The notes: generated by a model from the letters alone, not told the origin. DNA of 64,000 bases from an uncultured Actinomycetes bacterium (GCA_903827945.1 CAIKKN010000019.1:1-64000), one strand, 5' to 3'; shown: positions 8,726 to 17,274, numbered from the stretch's first letter. Numbers and translations are program-made.

Positions 8726-10185
8726 TCGTTCTGTATTGGGAAGTGAAGAGTAAAGGTAGACCCTTTTCCAACTTCTGAGTTCAACGTAATTGAGCCACCG
8801 TGAGCTTTCATAACTGCATCAACGATAGAAAGCCCCAGACCAGACCCTTCGCCACCGGAACGAACACGTGATGGATCAGCGCGATAGAACCTCTCAAATA
8901 TTTTCTCTTGAATTTCTGGCGACATTCCTGGCCCGTTGTCATGAACAGAAATCGCCTTTTCATCATCTGTTGCGCTTACTGAAACAGTAATTGGCGTTCC
9001 AGAAGGAGTGTGAGTTCTTGCATTTGCAAGTAGATTTTGGAGCGCCTGATGAATGTGGATTTCATCGCCTAAAACATAATTTTCATCATCGGTTATTTCA
9101 ATTGTGATTGGGTGATGTGGTCCCGCTGCTAAAGCCGATGCTACACATTCGCTCACAACCTTATTTATGTCAACTGCCTGTTGATTAAATTGTGGAGCTT
9201 GATCCATGCGAGCAAGAAGAAGTAGGTCTTCAACGAGTGAACTCATGCGAATAGATTCTTTTTCAATTCGCCCAACTAGTTCCTTTGTTTTCTCCTCACC
9301 GCTCACTGCGCCTTGGCGGTGTAGTTCAGCAAAGCCGCGAATGGCAGAAAGAGGCGTACGAAGTTCGTGAGAAGCATCTGCGACAAAACGGCGAAGTCGC
9401 GATTCAGAAGCAATACGAAGCGCGAAAGATTCTTCAATGCGTCCCAACATGGTGTTGAGTGAAGCAGAGAGTCTTCCCACTTCTGTGCTTTCATCAACTT
9501 TAGGAAGACGTGCGGAATAATCACCATCTGCAATTGCAGCCGCAGTGTGCTCAACTTCCCTCAGAGGACGAAGTGAAATTCGAATTATCCAACGCGCCAG
9601 TAATGCAATTAATAAGAGAACAATCAAAGTCACAAGAATGAAGAATCCTTGAAGTTGTTGTTCTGTCGTCTCAACACCGGCAAGAGAAGTAGAAATTACA
9701 ACGCTTCCGAGTCCTGACGGCAATATCTTTGCGATAGCGCGAAAATTGGGGCGATCTCCGACACCGTGAATTGTGAAGGGGACTCCATTTGTTGCTTGGA
9801 CTTGTTCGGCCGTGAGGTTTGCAAATGAAGAGGTCTGCGTTCCAAGGGTGCTCGACATCTCACCACCGAGGGTACCCACTGTATTTCCCTTTAAATCAAG
9901 CAATGTAACCATTGTGGACGTCGGAACGTTTCGAAGTGGTCGAACAGGACGAAATGCCTGGCTATCGTCGTTTTGTGTCGTAGCCGCATCGATACCAGCG
10001 CGATCTAACCTTGAAAGAGAACCATTTGTAATATCTGTGAGCTGAGAATCCACCTGCTTAACAAGATAAGAACGGAGCGCAGTGTTGGCAGCAAAATCAG
10101 ATGCCCCAATTCCTATTGCAGCTACGGCAACGGTCGCCAACAACAATCGATTGCGAAGGCTCCAATTACTAAAACTTATTCTCAT
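8722..10185 (-). CDS. Membrane sensor histidine kinase
   Basis: Sensor of the two-component system with the response regulator just upstream. The 487-residue product has a first membrane segment near residues 14-33, an external sensor domain (about 34-178), a second membrane segment (about 180-203), a HAMP linker, a HisKA domain with H273 in DASHELRTPLSAI, and a HATPase domain with NLLANARTHTPSG, DNGPGM and GEGSGLGLSI. The organisation fits the PhoR/TcrS-like orthodox kinases. It begins 12 bases after the regulator stop. The signal is unknown; the external domain gives no recognisable ligand fold. Confidence 0.93.
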   Translation of the reverse strand: MRISFSNWSLRNRLLLATVAVAAIGIGASDFAANTALRSYLVKQVDSQLTDITNGSLSRLDRAGIDAATTQNDDSQAFRPVRPLRNVPTSTMVTLLDLKGNTVGTLGGEMSSTLGTQTSSFANLTAEQVQATNGVPFTIHGVGDRPNFRAIAKILPSGLGSVVISTSLAGVETTEQQLQGFFILVTLIVLLLIALLARWIIRISLRPLREVEHTAAAIADGDYSARLPKVDESTEVGRLSASLNTMLGRIEESFALRIASESRLRRFVADASHELRTPLSAIRGFAELHRQGAVSGEEKTKELVGRIEKESIRMSSLVEDLLLLARMDQAPQFNQQAVDINKVVSECVASALAAGPHHPITIEITDDENYVLGDEIHIHQALQNLLANARTHTPSGTPITVSVSATDDEKAISVHDNGPGMSPEIQEKIFERFYRADPSRVRSGGEGSGLGLSIVDAVMKAHGGSITLNSEVGKGSTFTLHFPIQND

Positions 10186-10197
10186 CAGAGAGGAAGG

Positions 10198-10962
10198 TTA
10201 CTTCTTTGGAGGCATTCTCATGCGATAACCAACTCCACGAACGGTGTGAATTAGCGCAGGTTCATAGATATCAATCTTCTTTCGAAGGTATGAGACATAT
10301 GTTTCAACTATTCCAGCATCACCGCGGAAGTCGTATTGCCATACGTGATCCAAGATCTGTGACTTGCTAACCACCCGATCAGCATTAATCATTAAATAGC
10401 GAAGAAGCAGAAATTCTGTAGGGGAGAGATCAATCATGTGACCTGCGCGTCTTACTTCATGAGTTGCTTCATCAAGTTCAAGATCTGCGAAGCGGACCTT
10501 CTCTTCGTCCACATCAACTTCAACTGCGCCAATTCGGCGAAGAAGTGCGCGGAGTCGTGCAACTAGCTCTTCTAAGCTAAATGGCTTTGTAACGTAATCA
10601 TCTCCACCAATTGTGAGTCCTTGAATTTTATCTTCAACTGCATCTTTTGCTGTCAGGAATAAAACTCCGACGCTATGACCGTCGATGCGAAGTTGGCGAC
10701 AAACATCAAATCCATTTGTATCAGGAAGCATCACATCAAGAATAAGTGCGTGCGGTTTAAATTCTTCAGCAACTCGAAGTGCTTCTGCGCCAGTTGCTGC
10801 GCTGCGAACATCGAATCCGACAAAACGGAGGCTTGTTGCGATGAGATCGCTAATACTGTTTTCATCATCAACTACGAGAATGCGCGAGGTAGTTGATGGG
10901 GCGGTTGTGCTCTTTGCTATCTGGGGTGCTGTCTGGGGTGCTATCTGGAATGCGGTTGTCAT
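10198..10962 (-). CDS. OmpR-family response regulator
   Basis: DNA-binding partner of the histidine kinase downstream. From the ATG ending at 10960 the product is 254 residues. The receiver domain (about 28-145) has DDE acidic residues in RILVVDDENS, phospho-acceptor D76 in LILDVMLPD, and the conserved Lys in YVTKPFS. The C-terminal winged helix ends with VETYVSYLRKKID and VRGVGYRM. A longer reading from TTG at 11034 is possible, but the ATG has AATATT ending 6 bases before it, so it was preferred. The N-terminal tail is a short Q(I/T)A(P/K) repeat encoded by a 12-bp tandem repeat. Confidence 0.9.
   Translation of the reverse strand: MTTAFQIAPQTAPQIAKSTTAPSTTSRILVVDDENSISDLIATSLRFVGFDVRSAATGAEALRVAEEFKPHALILDVMLPDTNGFDVCRQLRIDGHSVGVLFLTAKDAVEDKIQGLTIGGDDYVTKPFSLEELVARLRALLRRIGAVEVDVDEEKVRFADLELDEATHEVRRAGHMIDLSPTEFLLLRYLMINADRVVSKSQILDHVWQYDFRGDAGIVETYVSYLRKKIDIYEPALIHTVRGVGYRMRMPPKK
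10917..10952 (-). repeat. Three 12-bp tandem repeats in the regulator N-terminus
   Basis: On the plus strand the units are CTATCTGGGGTG, CTGTCTGGGGTG and CTATCTGGAATG, end to end. They encode a four-residue repeat, QIAP-QTAP-QIAK, ahead of the receiver domain. The unit length preserves the frame, so copy number could vary without breaking the gene. Confidence 0.85.
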
Positions 10963-11037
10963 GGCAGCAATATTCTCTCTTATTCTGGGGGTTTCCTGAG
11001 AATGAAGTGAGGGGCTACTGCTAATTAAAGGCAAAAG

Positions 11038-11059
11038 TTATCCACAGAGATTATCCCCA
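11038..11059 (+). promoter_or_regulatory. DnaA-box 9-mer plus near-match between regulator and crgA
   Basis: TTATCCACA at 11038-11046 is followed 4 bases later by TTATCCCCA at 11051-11059 (one mismatch). An opposite-facing partial match follows. The cluster lies in the gap between the response regulator and crgA. DnaA binding is a prediction from the 9-mer only. Confidence 0.5.
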
Positions 11060-11096
11060 TGTGGAGGAATTACAGCGGTGTAGTTCGCTTAAAAAG

Positions 11097-11363
11097 CTAG
11101 CGCCATTTTGTTGCGAGGGTAAAACCAGCTCCAATGAAGCCAAATCCCACAACCATGTTCCAAGCCCCGATATGAGGGATTGGGTAGAGCGTGCCTGAGA
11201 TGTAGAAGACAACAATCCAGAAAAGACCGACGAGAAAAGCGGCAACCATGGCTGGAGCGAGCCAGCGTGGGCTCTCTTCGGGCACAAATGGGGCTAGTTC
11301 TTGAACTTCCACCTCGTGGTGGTGCTTCTCTTTTACCTTCTTGCGCACTTTGGATTTAGGCAT
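11097..11363 (-). CDS. crgA: Cell division protein CrgA
   Basis: Small membrane protein of the actinobacterial divisome that helps bring septal peptidoglycan enzymes to mid-cell. The 88-residue product has a basic, His-rich N-terminus (KVRKKVKEKHHHEVEVQ), the PRWLAP motif, and two membrane segments (about 34-54 and 62-84). Length and layout match the family, and crgA beside trpG and pknB is the standard arrangement near the actinobacterial origin. TAACCT ends 6 bases before its ATG. The start faces trpG across a 27-base gap. Confidence 0.92.
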   Translation of the reverse strand: MPKSKVRKKVKEKHHHEVEVQELAPFVPEESPRWLAPAMVAAFLVGLFWIVVFYISGTLYPIPHIGAWNMVVGFGFIGAGFTLATKWR

Positions 11364-11390
11364 GGCGCAAGGTTACTACAGAATAGGGGT
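11364..11390. promoter_or_regulatory. Divergent leaderless promoter region, crgA and trpG
   Basis: The 27-base gap holds a minus-strand TAACCT (complement of 11370-11375) ending 6 bases before the crgA ATG, and a plus-strand CAGAAT (11379-11384) ending 6 bases before the trpG ATG. The second matches only the A2 and T6 positions of a -10 element. The -35 regions would lie inside the opposite gene. Confidence 0.5.
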
Positions 11391-12038
11391 ATGGGAAGAG
11401 CAGCAAACGGGCGGGCAAAGATCCTTGTAGTGGATAACTACGACTCCTTTGTTTTTAACCTCGTGCAATATTTGGGCCAAATAGGAGCCGAATGCGTTGT
11501 TCTCCGCAATGATGAAGTAAAGCCAGAAGATGCTGCGGGATATGACGGCGTCTTAATTTCACCTGGACCTGGAACTCCAGAAGAAGCTGGAGTAAGTATC
11601 CCAATGGTGAAATATTGCGCAGAACACAAGATCCCACTTTTCGGAGTTTGTTTAGGACACCAAGCAATTGGAGTCGCTTTTGGTGGCGTTGTTTCTCGCG
11701 CGCCAGAACTTCTTCACGGAAAAACTTCACGTGTTACTCACAAAAACAAAGGTGTTCTTGCCGATCTTCCATCACCGCTTACTGTCACTCGCTATCACTC
11801 TCTTTCAATTGAACCAGAAACAATGCCAGAAGAACTTGAAGTGATCTGTGCAACCGATAGTGGAGTTGTTATGGGAATCCAACACAAAACTCTTCCGATT
11901 TCCGGAGTTCAATTCCACCCTGAATCAGTTTTAACAGAACACGGGCATCAGATGTTAGGAAATTGGTTGGTCGCTTGTGGAGATGCAGAAGGTCGTAAAC
12001 GCTCTGAAGGACTTTCACCTGTCGTTATTAAAGCTTAA
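11391..12038 (+). CDS. trpG: Glutamine amidotransferase, anthranilate/aminodeoxychorismate synthase component II
   Basis: Supplies ammonia from glutamine to a chorismate-using partner for tryptophan or folate synthesis. From the ATG at 11391 the product is 215 residues with a class I amidotransferase fold: ILVVDNYDSFVFNLVQYL at the start, nucleophile C87 in GVCLGHQ, and the His/Glu pair in HPESVLTEHG. The in-frame stretch back to 11301 runs antisense through crgA and was rejected as coding. No component I gene is nearby, so it may serve both pathways, as amphibolic enzymes do. Its stop overlaps that of pknB within 12035-12038. Confidence 0.92.
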   Translation: MGRAANGRAKILVVDNYDSFVFNLVQYLGQIGAECVVLRNDEVKPEDAAGYDGVLISPGPGTPEEAGVSIPMVKYCAEHKIPLFGVCLGHQAIGVAFGGVVSRAPELLHGKTSRVTHKNKGVLADLPSPLTVTRYHSLSIEPETMPEELEVICATDSGVVMGIQHKTLPISGVQFHPESVLTEHGHQMLGNWLVACGDAEGRKRSEGLSPVVIKA

Positions 12039-13576
12039 GAATTTTTATTTACAGTCAATGTAATTATTGAGCCAATATTCGCCGAGGTTCCTGCATCAGG
12101 GGCCTGTGCTAGCACTGTATCGATTGGCTTATCTGCTTGGTAAGCATAAATAATTCTCGATAAGAAACCACCTTGTGTGAGCACGGTTTGTGCTTCAATT
12201 TCAGATAATCCCAATAATTGCGGGACTTGAACTTGGCCGCTTGAAATTTGAAGAATGACACCACTGCCCGCAGGAACGGTTGTTCCTGGTACGGGATCTG
12301 ATTGCAAAATCATTCCAGGTGCTTGATTTGAATCGATAGGTTGCGTGCGCGATATAACGAGACCTGCAGCTGCGAGTGAAATTCGCGCTTCTTCTAAACT
12401 CTTACCAACAAGGTCGACAGGAACCACCGTATCGCCAGCACCATCAGAAATTGTGAGGGTTACAGCGCTTCCTTTTTGAACTTTTGATGCGGGGAGCGGA
12501 AGTTGTGAAGCAATTCGATCCTTTGGAATATGTGCATCCGGGGCGCGTTGAACCGTCACAGTAAACCCATTGAGGAGTGCACGCGCATCTTGTTCAGATA
12601 ATCCAACAACGTTGGGAAGCTCGAAGCCCACAGAGACACTCTTTGAATTAAAGCTGACAAACGATGCGCCGACGCCGCCAACCAATAAAAATATAAGTAC
12701 TGCAATCAGCGAAGTTCTTTTCCTGTTAATCCGCCGAATTTTGGTGGTGACCGGTTCACCCTTTCTGGCGTGCTTAACATCTTCAAGCATTGCTCCGGCA
12801 TCTTGATATCGATGTGCAGGATCCTTGGATAGTGAAACAGAAATGATGGTGTCGATATCTTTTTCGAGATTCTCAACAAAGTCAGAAGGCGGAACATGTT
12901 GCCCTGAGACATGTTGATATGCAATCGAAACGGGAGTATCGCCAGTGAAAGGGGGTTCTCCTACGATTAGTTCATAAAGCAAACAACCAACAGAGTAGAT
13001 ATCGCTTCGTCGATCTGCAATTTCTCCAGTAGCTTGCTCAGGAGAAAGATATTGGGCAGTTCCAACAATATTCCAGGTGCTAGTCATTGTTGCACCCACA
13101 TCAGAAAGTGCGCGAGCGATACCAAAATCCATCACCTTTATATCGCCAGATTCTGTAATCATTACATTGCCGGGCTTGATATCTCTATGAATAATTCCCT
13201 TTCGATGAGAATATTCGAGAGCTTCCAGAATTCCAGCAGTGATGTCGAGCGCCCGATTAATGGAAATCAACTCATCACTCTGCAGAAGGTCTCTTAAGGT
13301 TCGCCCGTTGACCAATTCCATAACAATGTATGAGTTGGCGCCATCTTCTCCAGAGTCGTACACGGCGACAATTCCGGCGTGGCTCAATCCAGCCGCTGCA
13401 AGAGCTTCTTTTCTAAAACGTGCGATAAAGGCCGGGTCTCTTGCAAGATCACTTCGTAAAATCTTTATTGCAACTTCGCGATTTAAGCGCGTATCTGTTC
13501 CGCGGAAAACGTCAGCCATGCCGCCAGAGCCAATCATTTCTCCGACTTGATATCGATCGCCCAGTATCTTTTTCAC
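12035..13576 (-). CDS. pknB: Serine/threonine protein kinase with three PASTA domains
   Basis: Membrane kinase controlling growth and division in Actinobacteria. The 513-residue product has a kinase domain (about 8-262) with GSGGMADVF, the Lys in EVAIKIL, HRDIKPGN, DFGIAR and the activation loop TSTWNIVGTAQY. One membrane segment follows (about 288-310), then three external PASTA domains (about 315-379, 380-447, 448-513) that bind peptidoglycan fragments. M. tuberculosis PknB has four. The start is GTG and overlaps the pstP stop as GTGA, which implies translational coupling. The usual pknA, rodA and pbpA neighbours are missing here. Confidence 0.94.
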   Translation of the reverse strand: MKKILGDRYQVGEMIGSGGMADVFRGTDTRLNREVAIKILRSDLARDPAFIARFRKEALAAAGLSHAGIVAVYDSGEDGANSYIVMELVNGRTLRDLLQSDELISINRALDITAGILEALEYSHRKGIIHRDIKPGNVMITESGDIKVMDFGIARALSDVGATMTSTWNIVGTAQYLSPEQATGEIADRRSDIYSVGCLLYELIVGEPPFTGDTPVSIAYQHVSGQHVPPSDFVENLEKDIDTIISVSLSKDPAHRYQDAGAMLEDVKHARKGEPVTTKIRRINRKRTSLIAVLIFLLVGGVGASFVSFNSKSVSVGFELPNVVGLSEQDARALLNGFTVTVQRAPDAHIPKDRIASQLPLPASKVQKGSAVTLTISDGAGDTVVPVDLVGKSLEEARISLAAAGLVISRTQPIDSNQAPGMILQSDPVPGTTVPAGSGVILQISSGQVQVPQLLGLSEIEAQTVLTQGGFLSRIIYAYQADKPIDTVLAQAPDAGTSANIGSIITLTVNKNS

Positions 13577-14361
13577 AATGCGGCACCAATCAATTGGATT
13601 TGCGCATGGGGAGGCTCTTCAACGATTTCGGCCCATAGAATCGTGATGTTATCAGGGGCGCCCTTCTTCTTTGTGGCGTCAATGAGGGCATCAAGAAGAT
13701 CTTCTTTTTTATCCTGATATTTCCTGATCACTTCTGAAATTTCATGATCAGAGAGAACGCCATTGAGCCCATCACTGCACAATAAATATTGATCCCCAAT
13801 TTCTGCTGTGAAAACAACCAGAACTGGATCAATCCCACTGTCGCCCATTAAAGCTTGAGTAAGTAGAGATCTTTGAGGATGGCTCAGTGCTTCTTCGGGG
13901 GTAATTCGCCCCTGAGCAATTAATTCTTGCATCACAGTGTGGTCGACACTTAATTGGATGAGTTTGTTTTCTTTCCATTGGTAACAACGCGAATCACCGA
14001 TGTGCAGAAGTTCGACTGAATGTGCACCGAGGTGAAGGGCGGTCAGGGTTGTTCCCATCCCAGCCAACTTTGGGTTCGACTCAACCTCACTTGCAATATT
14101 GTCATCAATTGATAATGAAATATTCATTAATAAATCTTCACGAGATTCAGTATCCAGCGCTCCGTCGTTTAGTACCTCACTCAAACCTTTAAGCGCATCA
14201 ATCGCAATTTTTGAAGCAACTTCTCCACCCGCGTGCCCACCCATTCCATCGGCAACAGCAACAAGGCGGGAGGAAATCATGGCTGAATCTTCGTTTCCAT
14301 CGCGAACCAACCCAACATCAGTGCGGGAGCGCACTCTGAAGGATCGGGCGTTGTTAGACAT
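13573..14361 (-). CDS. pstP: PP2C-type serine/threonine phosphatase
   Basis: Reverses phosphorylation by PknB. The 262-residue product has the PP2C metal-binding motifs: RDGNEDSA near residue 20, VADGMGGHAGGEVAS, LHIGDSRCYQW, and the late pair CSDGLNG and APDNITIL. It ends right after the catalytic domain, whereas characterised PstP of M. tuberculosis has an added membrane segment and external tail. This form is therefore probably cytosolic. It is the first gene of a two-gene unit with pknB (GTGA overlap). TACACT ends 6 bases before its ATG. Confidence 0.93.
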   Translation of the reverse strand: MSNNARSFRVRSRTDVGLVRDGNEDSAMISSRLVAVADGMGGHAGGEVASKIAIDALKGLSEVLNDGALDTESREDLLMNISLSIDDNIASEVESNPKLAGMGTTLTALHLGAHSVELLHIGDSRCYQWKENKLIQLSVDHTVMQELIAQGRITPEEALSHPQRSLLTQALMGDSGIDPVLVVFTAEIGDQYLLCSDGLNGVLSDHEISEVIRKYQDKKEDLLDALIDATKKKGAPDNITILWAEIVEEPPHAQIQLIGAAL

Positions 14362-14383
14362 AGTGAAAGTGTAGGTTAGGTCT
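14362..14383. promoter_or_regulatory. 22-base divergent promoter with overlapping -10 elements
   Basis: The whole gap between the pstP and hydrolase start codons is 22 bases. Minus-strand TACACT (complement of 14368-14373) ends 6 bases before pstP. Plus-strand TAGGTT (14372-14377) ends 6 bases before the hydrolase ATG. The two hexamers share the TA at 14372-14373. No room exists for a 5' leader on either side. Confidence 0.6.
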
Positions 14384-15172
14384 ATGAATTCTGGATATAT
14401 CGATCTACGAGGCCATCAGACTTGGTCAGTCGAATATGCCAATAATGGCCAACCTTTGCTCTTGTTGCACGGTGGACTTAGCGCGAATGAAGACTGGGAT
14501 TCCTACATTCTGCCGGCGGTTGAGAAAACTCATCATGTATTTGGGTATGACCGCTGCGGCCACGGACGAACAGGAATACGAGAGGGTTACTATCATTTTG
14601 AATTCCAACGCGATGAGGCGATTGCCTATTTAGAAGATGTTGTTAAGGGACCAGCACATATTGTTGGGTATAGCGATGGTGGAATCATCGCGCTATTGGT
14701 TTCTCTCAAGCGACCAGATTTAGTGAAATCTATGGTTCTCATTGGCGCTAACTACCACTGGAATTCAGGCGGCTTGGTATTTGATGAAAACACAGAAATA
14801 GTGTGGGATGAAGAAGAGAAAGCAATGTGGAGTTCACGCTCGCCCGATCCGATTGAAGTGGGTATCGCGACTGTAAAGAAAGCATTTGGAATTTGGTCGA
14901 AAGAACCAAACATGACTCTTGAGCAACTTTCAACAATTTCCTGCCCAACACTTGTGATGTCGGGGGACGATGAGCCTCATAGCAATCACCACACTGTTGA
15001 ACTTTATGAAGCCTTGCAAGACGGCCGCTTGGCCATTGTTCCTGGAACTTCACATTTTGTTATTAAAGAGAAGAACGAACTTGTTGTCGCGATACTGATT
15101 GACTTCTATTCAAATTTGGCTTTCCCAATTACCAAGTGGCCAAGATTGCGAAAGGGTAAACTTCCGCAGTGA
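14384..15172 (+). CDS. Alpha/beta-fold hydrolase
   Basis: The 262-residue product has the alpha/beta-hydrolase landmarks: oxyanion HGG near residue 30, a GYDRCGHGRT turn, the nucleophile elbow G-Y-S-D-G-G near residue 95, an acid in VMSGDDEP and the catalytic His in GTSHFV near residue 225. The substrate cannot be told; esterases, C-C hydrolases and lactonases share this plan. The gene is leaderless by its -10 position and overlaps pheA as GTGA. Coupling to phenylalanine synthesis is positional only. Confidence 0.85.
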   Translation: MNSGYIDLRGHQTWSVEYANNGQPLLLLHGGLSANEDWDSYILPAVEKTHHVFGYDRCGHGRTGIREGYYHFEFQRDEAIAYLEDVVKGPAHIVGYSDGGIIALLVSLKRPDLVKSMVLIGANYHWNSGGLVFDENTEIVWDEEEKAMWSSRSPDPIEVGIATVKKAFGIWSKEPNMTLEQLSTISCPTLVMSGDDEPHSNHHTVELYEALQDGRLAIVPGTSHFVIKEKNELVVAILIDFYSNLAFPITKWPRLRKGKLPQ

Positions 15173-15996
15173 CTAGATATTCCTATCTCGGCCCAGAAGG
15201 TACGTTTACTGAAGCGGCCCTTCGTCAGATAACGAGCGAAAATGATCTGCTTACCCCATATGGAAATGTGACAGCCGCCCTTGAAGCTGTGCGCACTGGC
15301 GCGGTTGATAAAGCTTTGGTTCCGATCGAAAATTCTGTAGAAGGCGTTGTTGCGCGAACACTTGATGAACTCGCCCTTGGCGATGCGTTAGTAATTTCGG
15401 CAGAAACTACTCTTCCCGTTTCTTTCTCTCTCATGACTTTACCGGGAAATGAAAAAAATGAAATTAAGAAGATCGCCACACACCCACACGCTGAGGCTCA
15501 GACTCGCGCTTATATTGCCCAGAATTATCCACATGCAGAAATGATTGAAACCCCATCGACAGCAGCAGGTGCGCAAGGGTTGATTAAAGGGAATTACGAT
15601 GCAGCAATTGCTGCAAAAATTGCTGCGGAGAAATATGGTTTAAAGATTCTTGCGGAAAATATCGGCGACAATGAGGGTGCCATAACTCGCTTTGTTGTCG
15701 TGGAGAAACCAGGACATTTGCCAGCACCGACTGGAGCAGATCGCACTTCACTTGTGGCCTATATAGATATTGACCACGCTGGAGCGCTCTTGGAAATACT
15801 TACAGAATTTGCAAAGCAAAAAGTAAACCTTACTTTTATTCAATCACGTCCCACAGGGCGACAACTCGGTCATTATCACTTCATCATTGATGCCGAGGGC
15901 CATATTCACGATGCGCCGGTGAAGGCCGCTCTCGATGGATTGCGCAAAATATGCAATGACATTCGATTCTTGGGTTCATATCCACGCACACGATAG
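15169..15996 (+). CDS. pheA: Prephenate dehydratase
   Basis: Converts prephenate to phenylpyruvate in phenylalanine synthesis. The 275-residue product has a catalytic domain (about 1-180) beginning YSYLGPEGTFTEAAL with VPIENSVEGVV, ENIGDNEGAITRFVV at its end, and an ACT regulatory domain (about 193-270) containing the ESRP-like FIQSRPTGR. The ACT domain suggests feedback control by phenylalanine. It starts with GTG overlapping the hydrolase stop. There is no fused chorismate mutase domain, as usual in Actinobacteria. Confidence 0.95.
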   Translation: MTRYSYLGPEGTFTEAALRQITSENDLLTPYGNVTAALEAVRTGAVDKALVPIENSVEGVVARTLDELALGDALVISAETTLPVSFSLMTLPGNEKNEIKKIATHPHAEAQTRAYIAQNYPHAEMIETPSTAAGAQGLIKGNYDAAIAAKIAAEKYGLKILAENIGDNEGAITRFVVVEKPGHLPAPTGADRTSLVAYIDIDHAGALLEILTEFAKQKVNLTFIQSRPTGRQLGHYHFIIDAEGHIHDAPVKAALDGLRKICNDIRFLGSYPRTR

Positions 15997-15999
15997 ACT
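15994..15999 (+). promoter_or_regulatory. Leaderless -10 for serS, built on the pheA stop
   Basis: TAGACT begins with the pheA stop codon TAG and ends 6 bases before the serS GTG at 16006. Confidence 0.5.
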
Positions 16000-16005
16000 C
16001 GCACC

Positions 16006-17274
16006 GTGATTGATCTTAAAACGCTCCGGGATAACCCCGACCTTATTCGCAACTCGCAAAAGGCACGTGGGGAGAACGTTGATTTAGTGGATCAACTTAT
16101 TGCAGCAGATGACCTGCGCAGAACCGCTATTAATGACTTTGAGGCATTGCGCGCCGAGCAGAATGTTTTATCTAAGAGTGTGGGATCGGCGAAGGGCGAT
16201 GAAAAAACTAAACTTCTTGAAAATGCGAAGGAACTCGCCGGCAAAGTAAAAGCCGCAGATACAAAGCGCGCTGAATTAGAAGAAGCATCCAAGAAAATAC
16301 TTCTACAAATTTCAAACATTATTGATTTTTCTACTCCCGTTGGCGGGGAGGCAGATTTTAAAGTTCTTGAACACGTTGGGACACCCCGTGATTTTGGAGT
16401 TGAAGGTTTTGAACCAAAAGATCACGTTGAATTGGGGAAGATTTTAAAGGCGATTGACACCGAGCGCGGCGCAAAAGTTGCCGGTTCTCGCTCATATTAC
16501 TTAACTGGCGTGGGCGCACTTCTTGAATTCGCAATGGTGAATTACGCAATTTCACAAGCTGTTAAATCTGGATTCACACCTGTAATTCCACCGGTTTTGG
16601 TAAAGCCACCAGCCATGGAAGGAACAGGATTTCTTGGACAAGCGGCAGAAAATGTTTATCATCTTGAAGAGGATGATGTTTATTTGGTTGGAACTTCAGA
16701 AGTTCCCTTGGCTGCTTATCACATGGATGAAATTATTGATGTTGAAAATGGACCTATACGTTATGCCGGGTATTCATCATGTTTTAGACGCGAAGCAGGA
16801 ACTTATGGCAAAGATACCCGCGGGATTATTCGCGTGCACCAATTTGATAAAGTTGAAATGTTTACCTTCTGCAAGCCAGAAGAAGCACAAGCTGAGCATG
16901 CACGTTTACTACAGTGGGAAAAAGATTTTCTTAATGCAATGGAAATTCCTTATCGCGTGATTGATGTGGCTTCAGGAGATCTTGGTTCGTCAGCCATTCG
17001 TAAATTTGACTGCGAAGCGTGGGTTCCAACTCAAAGCGCCTATCGAGAAGTAACAAGCACTTCCAATTGCACAGAATTTCAAGCGCGACGCTTAAATATT
17101 CGTTACAAGACTGAGGACGGAACAAAAGCCGTAGCAACACTTAATGGAACACTTGTAGCAATTCCACGCATGATTGTTGCGGTTCTTGAAAATCATCAAA
17201 ACGCTGACGGTTCGGTCAATGTGCCAAAAGCACTTCGTCCATTCCTTGGTATGGACACACTCCTTCCCGCATGA
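16006..17274 (+). CDS. serS: Seryl-tRNA synthetase
   Basis: Charges tRNA-Ser. The 422-residue product has the N-terminal long coiled-coil arm (about 30-100, rich in Lys, Glu and Ala) and a class II catalytic domain with motif 2 ([21 protein letters not shown]) and motif 3 ([16 protein letters not shown]). The start is GTG at 16006, fixed by the family N-terminus [12 protein letters not shown] and by a -10 hexamer 6 bases upstream. A tRNA-Ser gene follows 0.9 kb downstream. The HAD gene overlaps its stop as ATGA. Confidence 0.96.
   Translation: MIDLKTLRDNPDLIRNSQKARGENVDLVDQLIAADDLRRTAINDFEALRAEQNVLSKSVGSAKGDEKTKLLENAKELAGKVKAADTKRAELEEASKKILLQISNIIDFSTPVGGEADFKVLEHVGTPRDFGVEGFEPKDHVELGKILKAIDTERGAKVAGSRSYYLTGVGALLEFAMVNYAISQAVKSGFTPVIPPVLVKPPAMEGTGFLGQAAENVYHLEEDDVYLVGTSEVPLAAYHMDEIIDVENGPIRYAGYSSCFRREAGTYGKDTRGIIRVHQFDKVEMFTFCKPEEAQAEHARLLQWEKDFLNAMEIPYRVIDVASGDLGSSAIRKFDCEAWVPTQSAYREVTSTSNCTEFQARRLNIRYKTEDGTKAVATLNGTLVAIPRMIVAVLENHQNADGSVNVPKALRPFLGMDTLLPA

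Noticed and set aside
11301-11390. N-terminal extension of TrpG with a hydrophobic segment
   Set aside because: It is antisense to the crgA 5' end; the conserved TrpG N-terminus begins just after the ATG at 11391.
15525-15533. Another perfect TTATCCACA 9-mer
   Set aside because: It lies inside the pheA coding sequence as a single copy and is best taken as chance.
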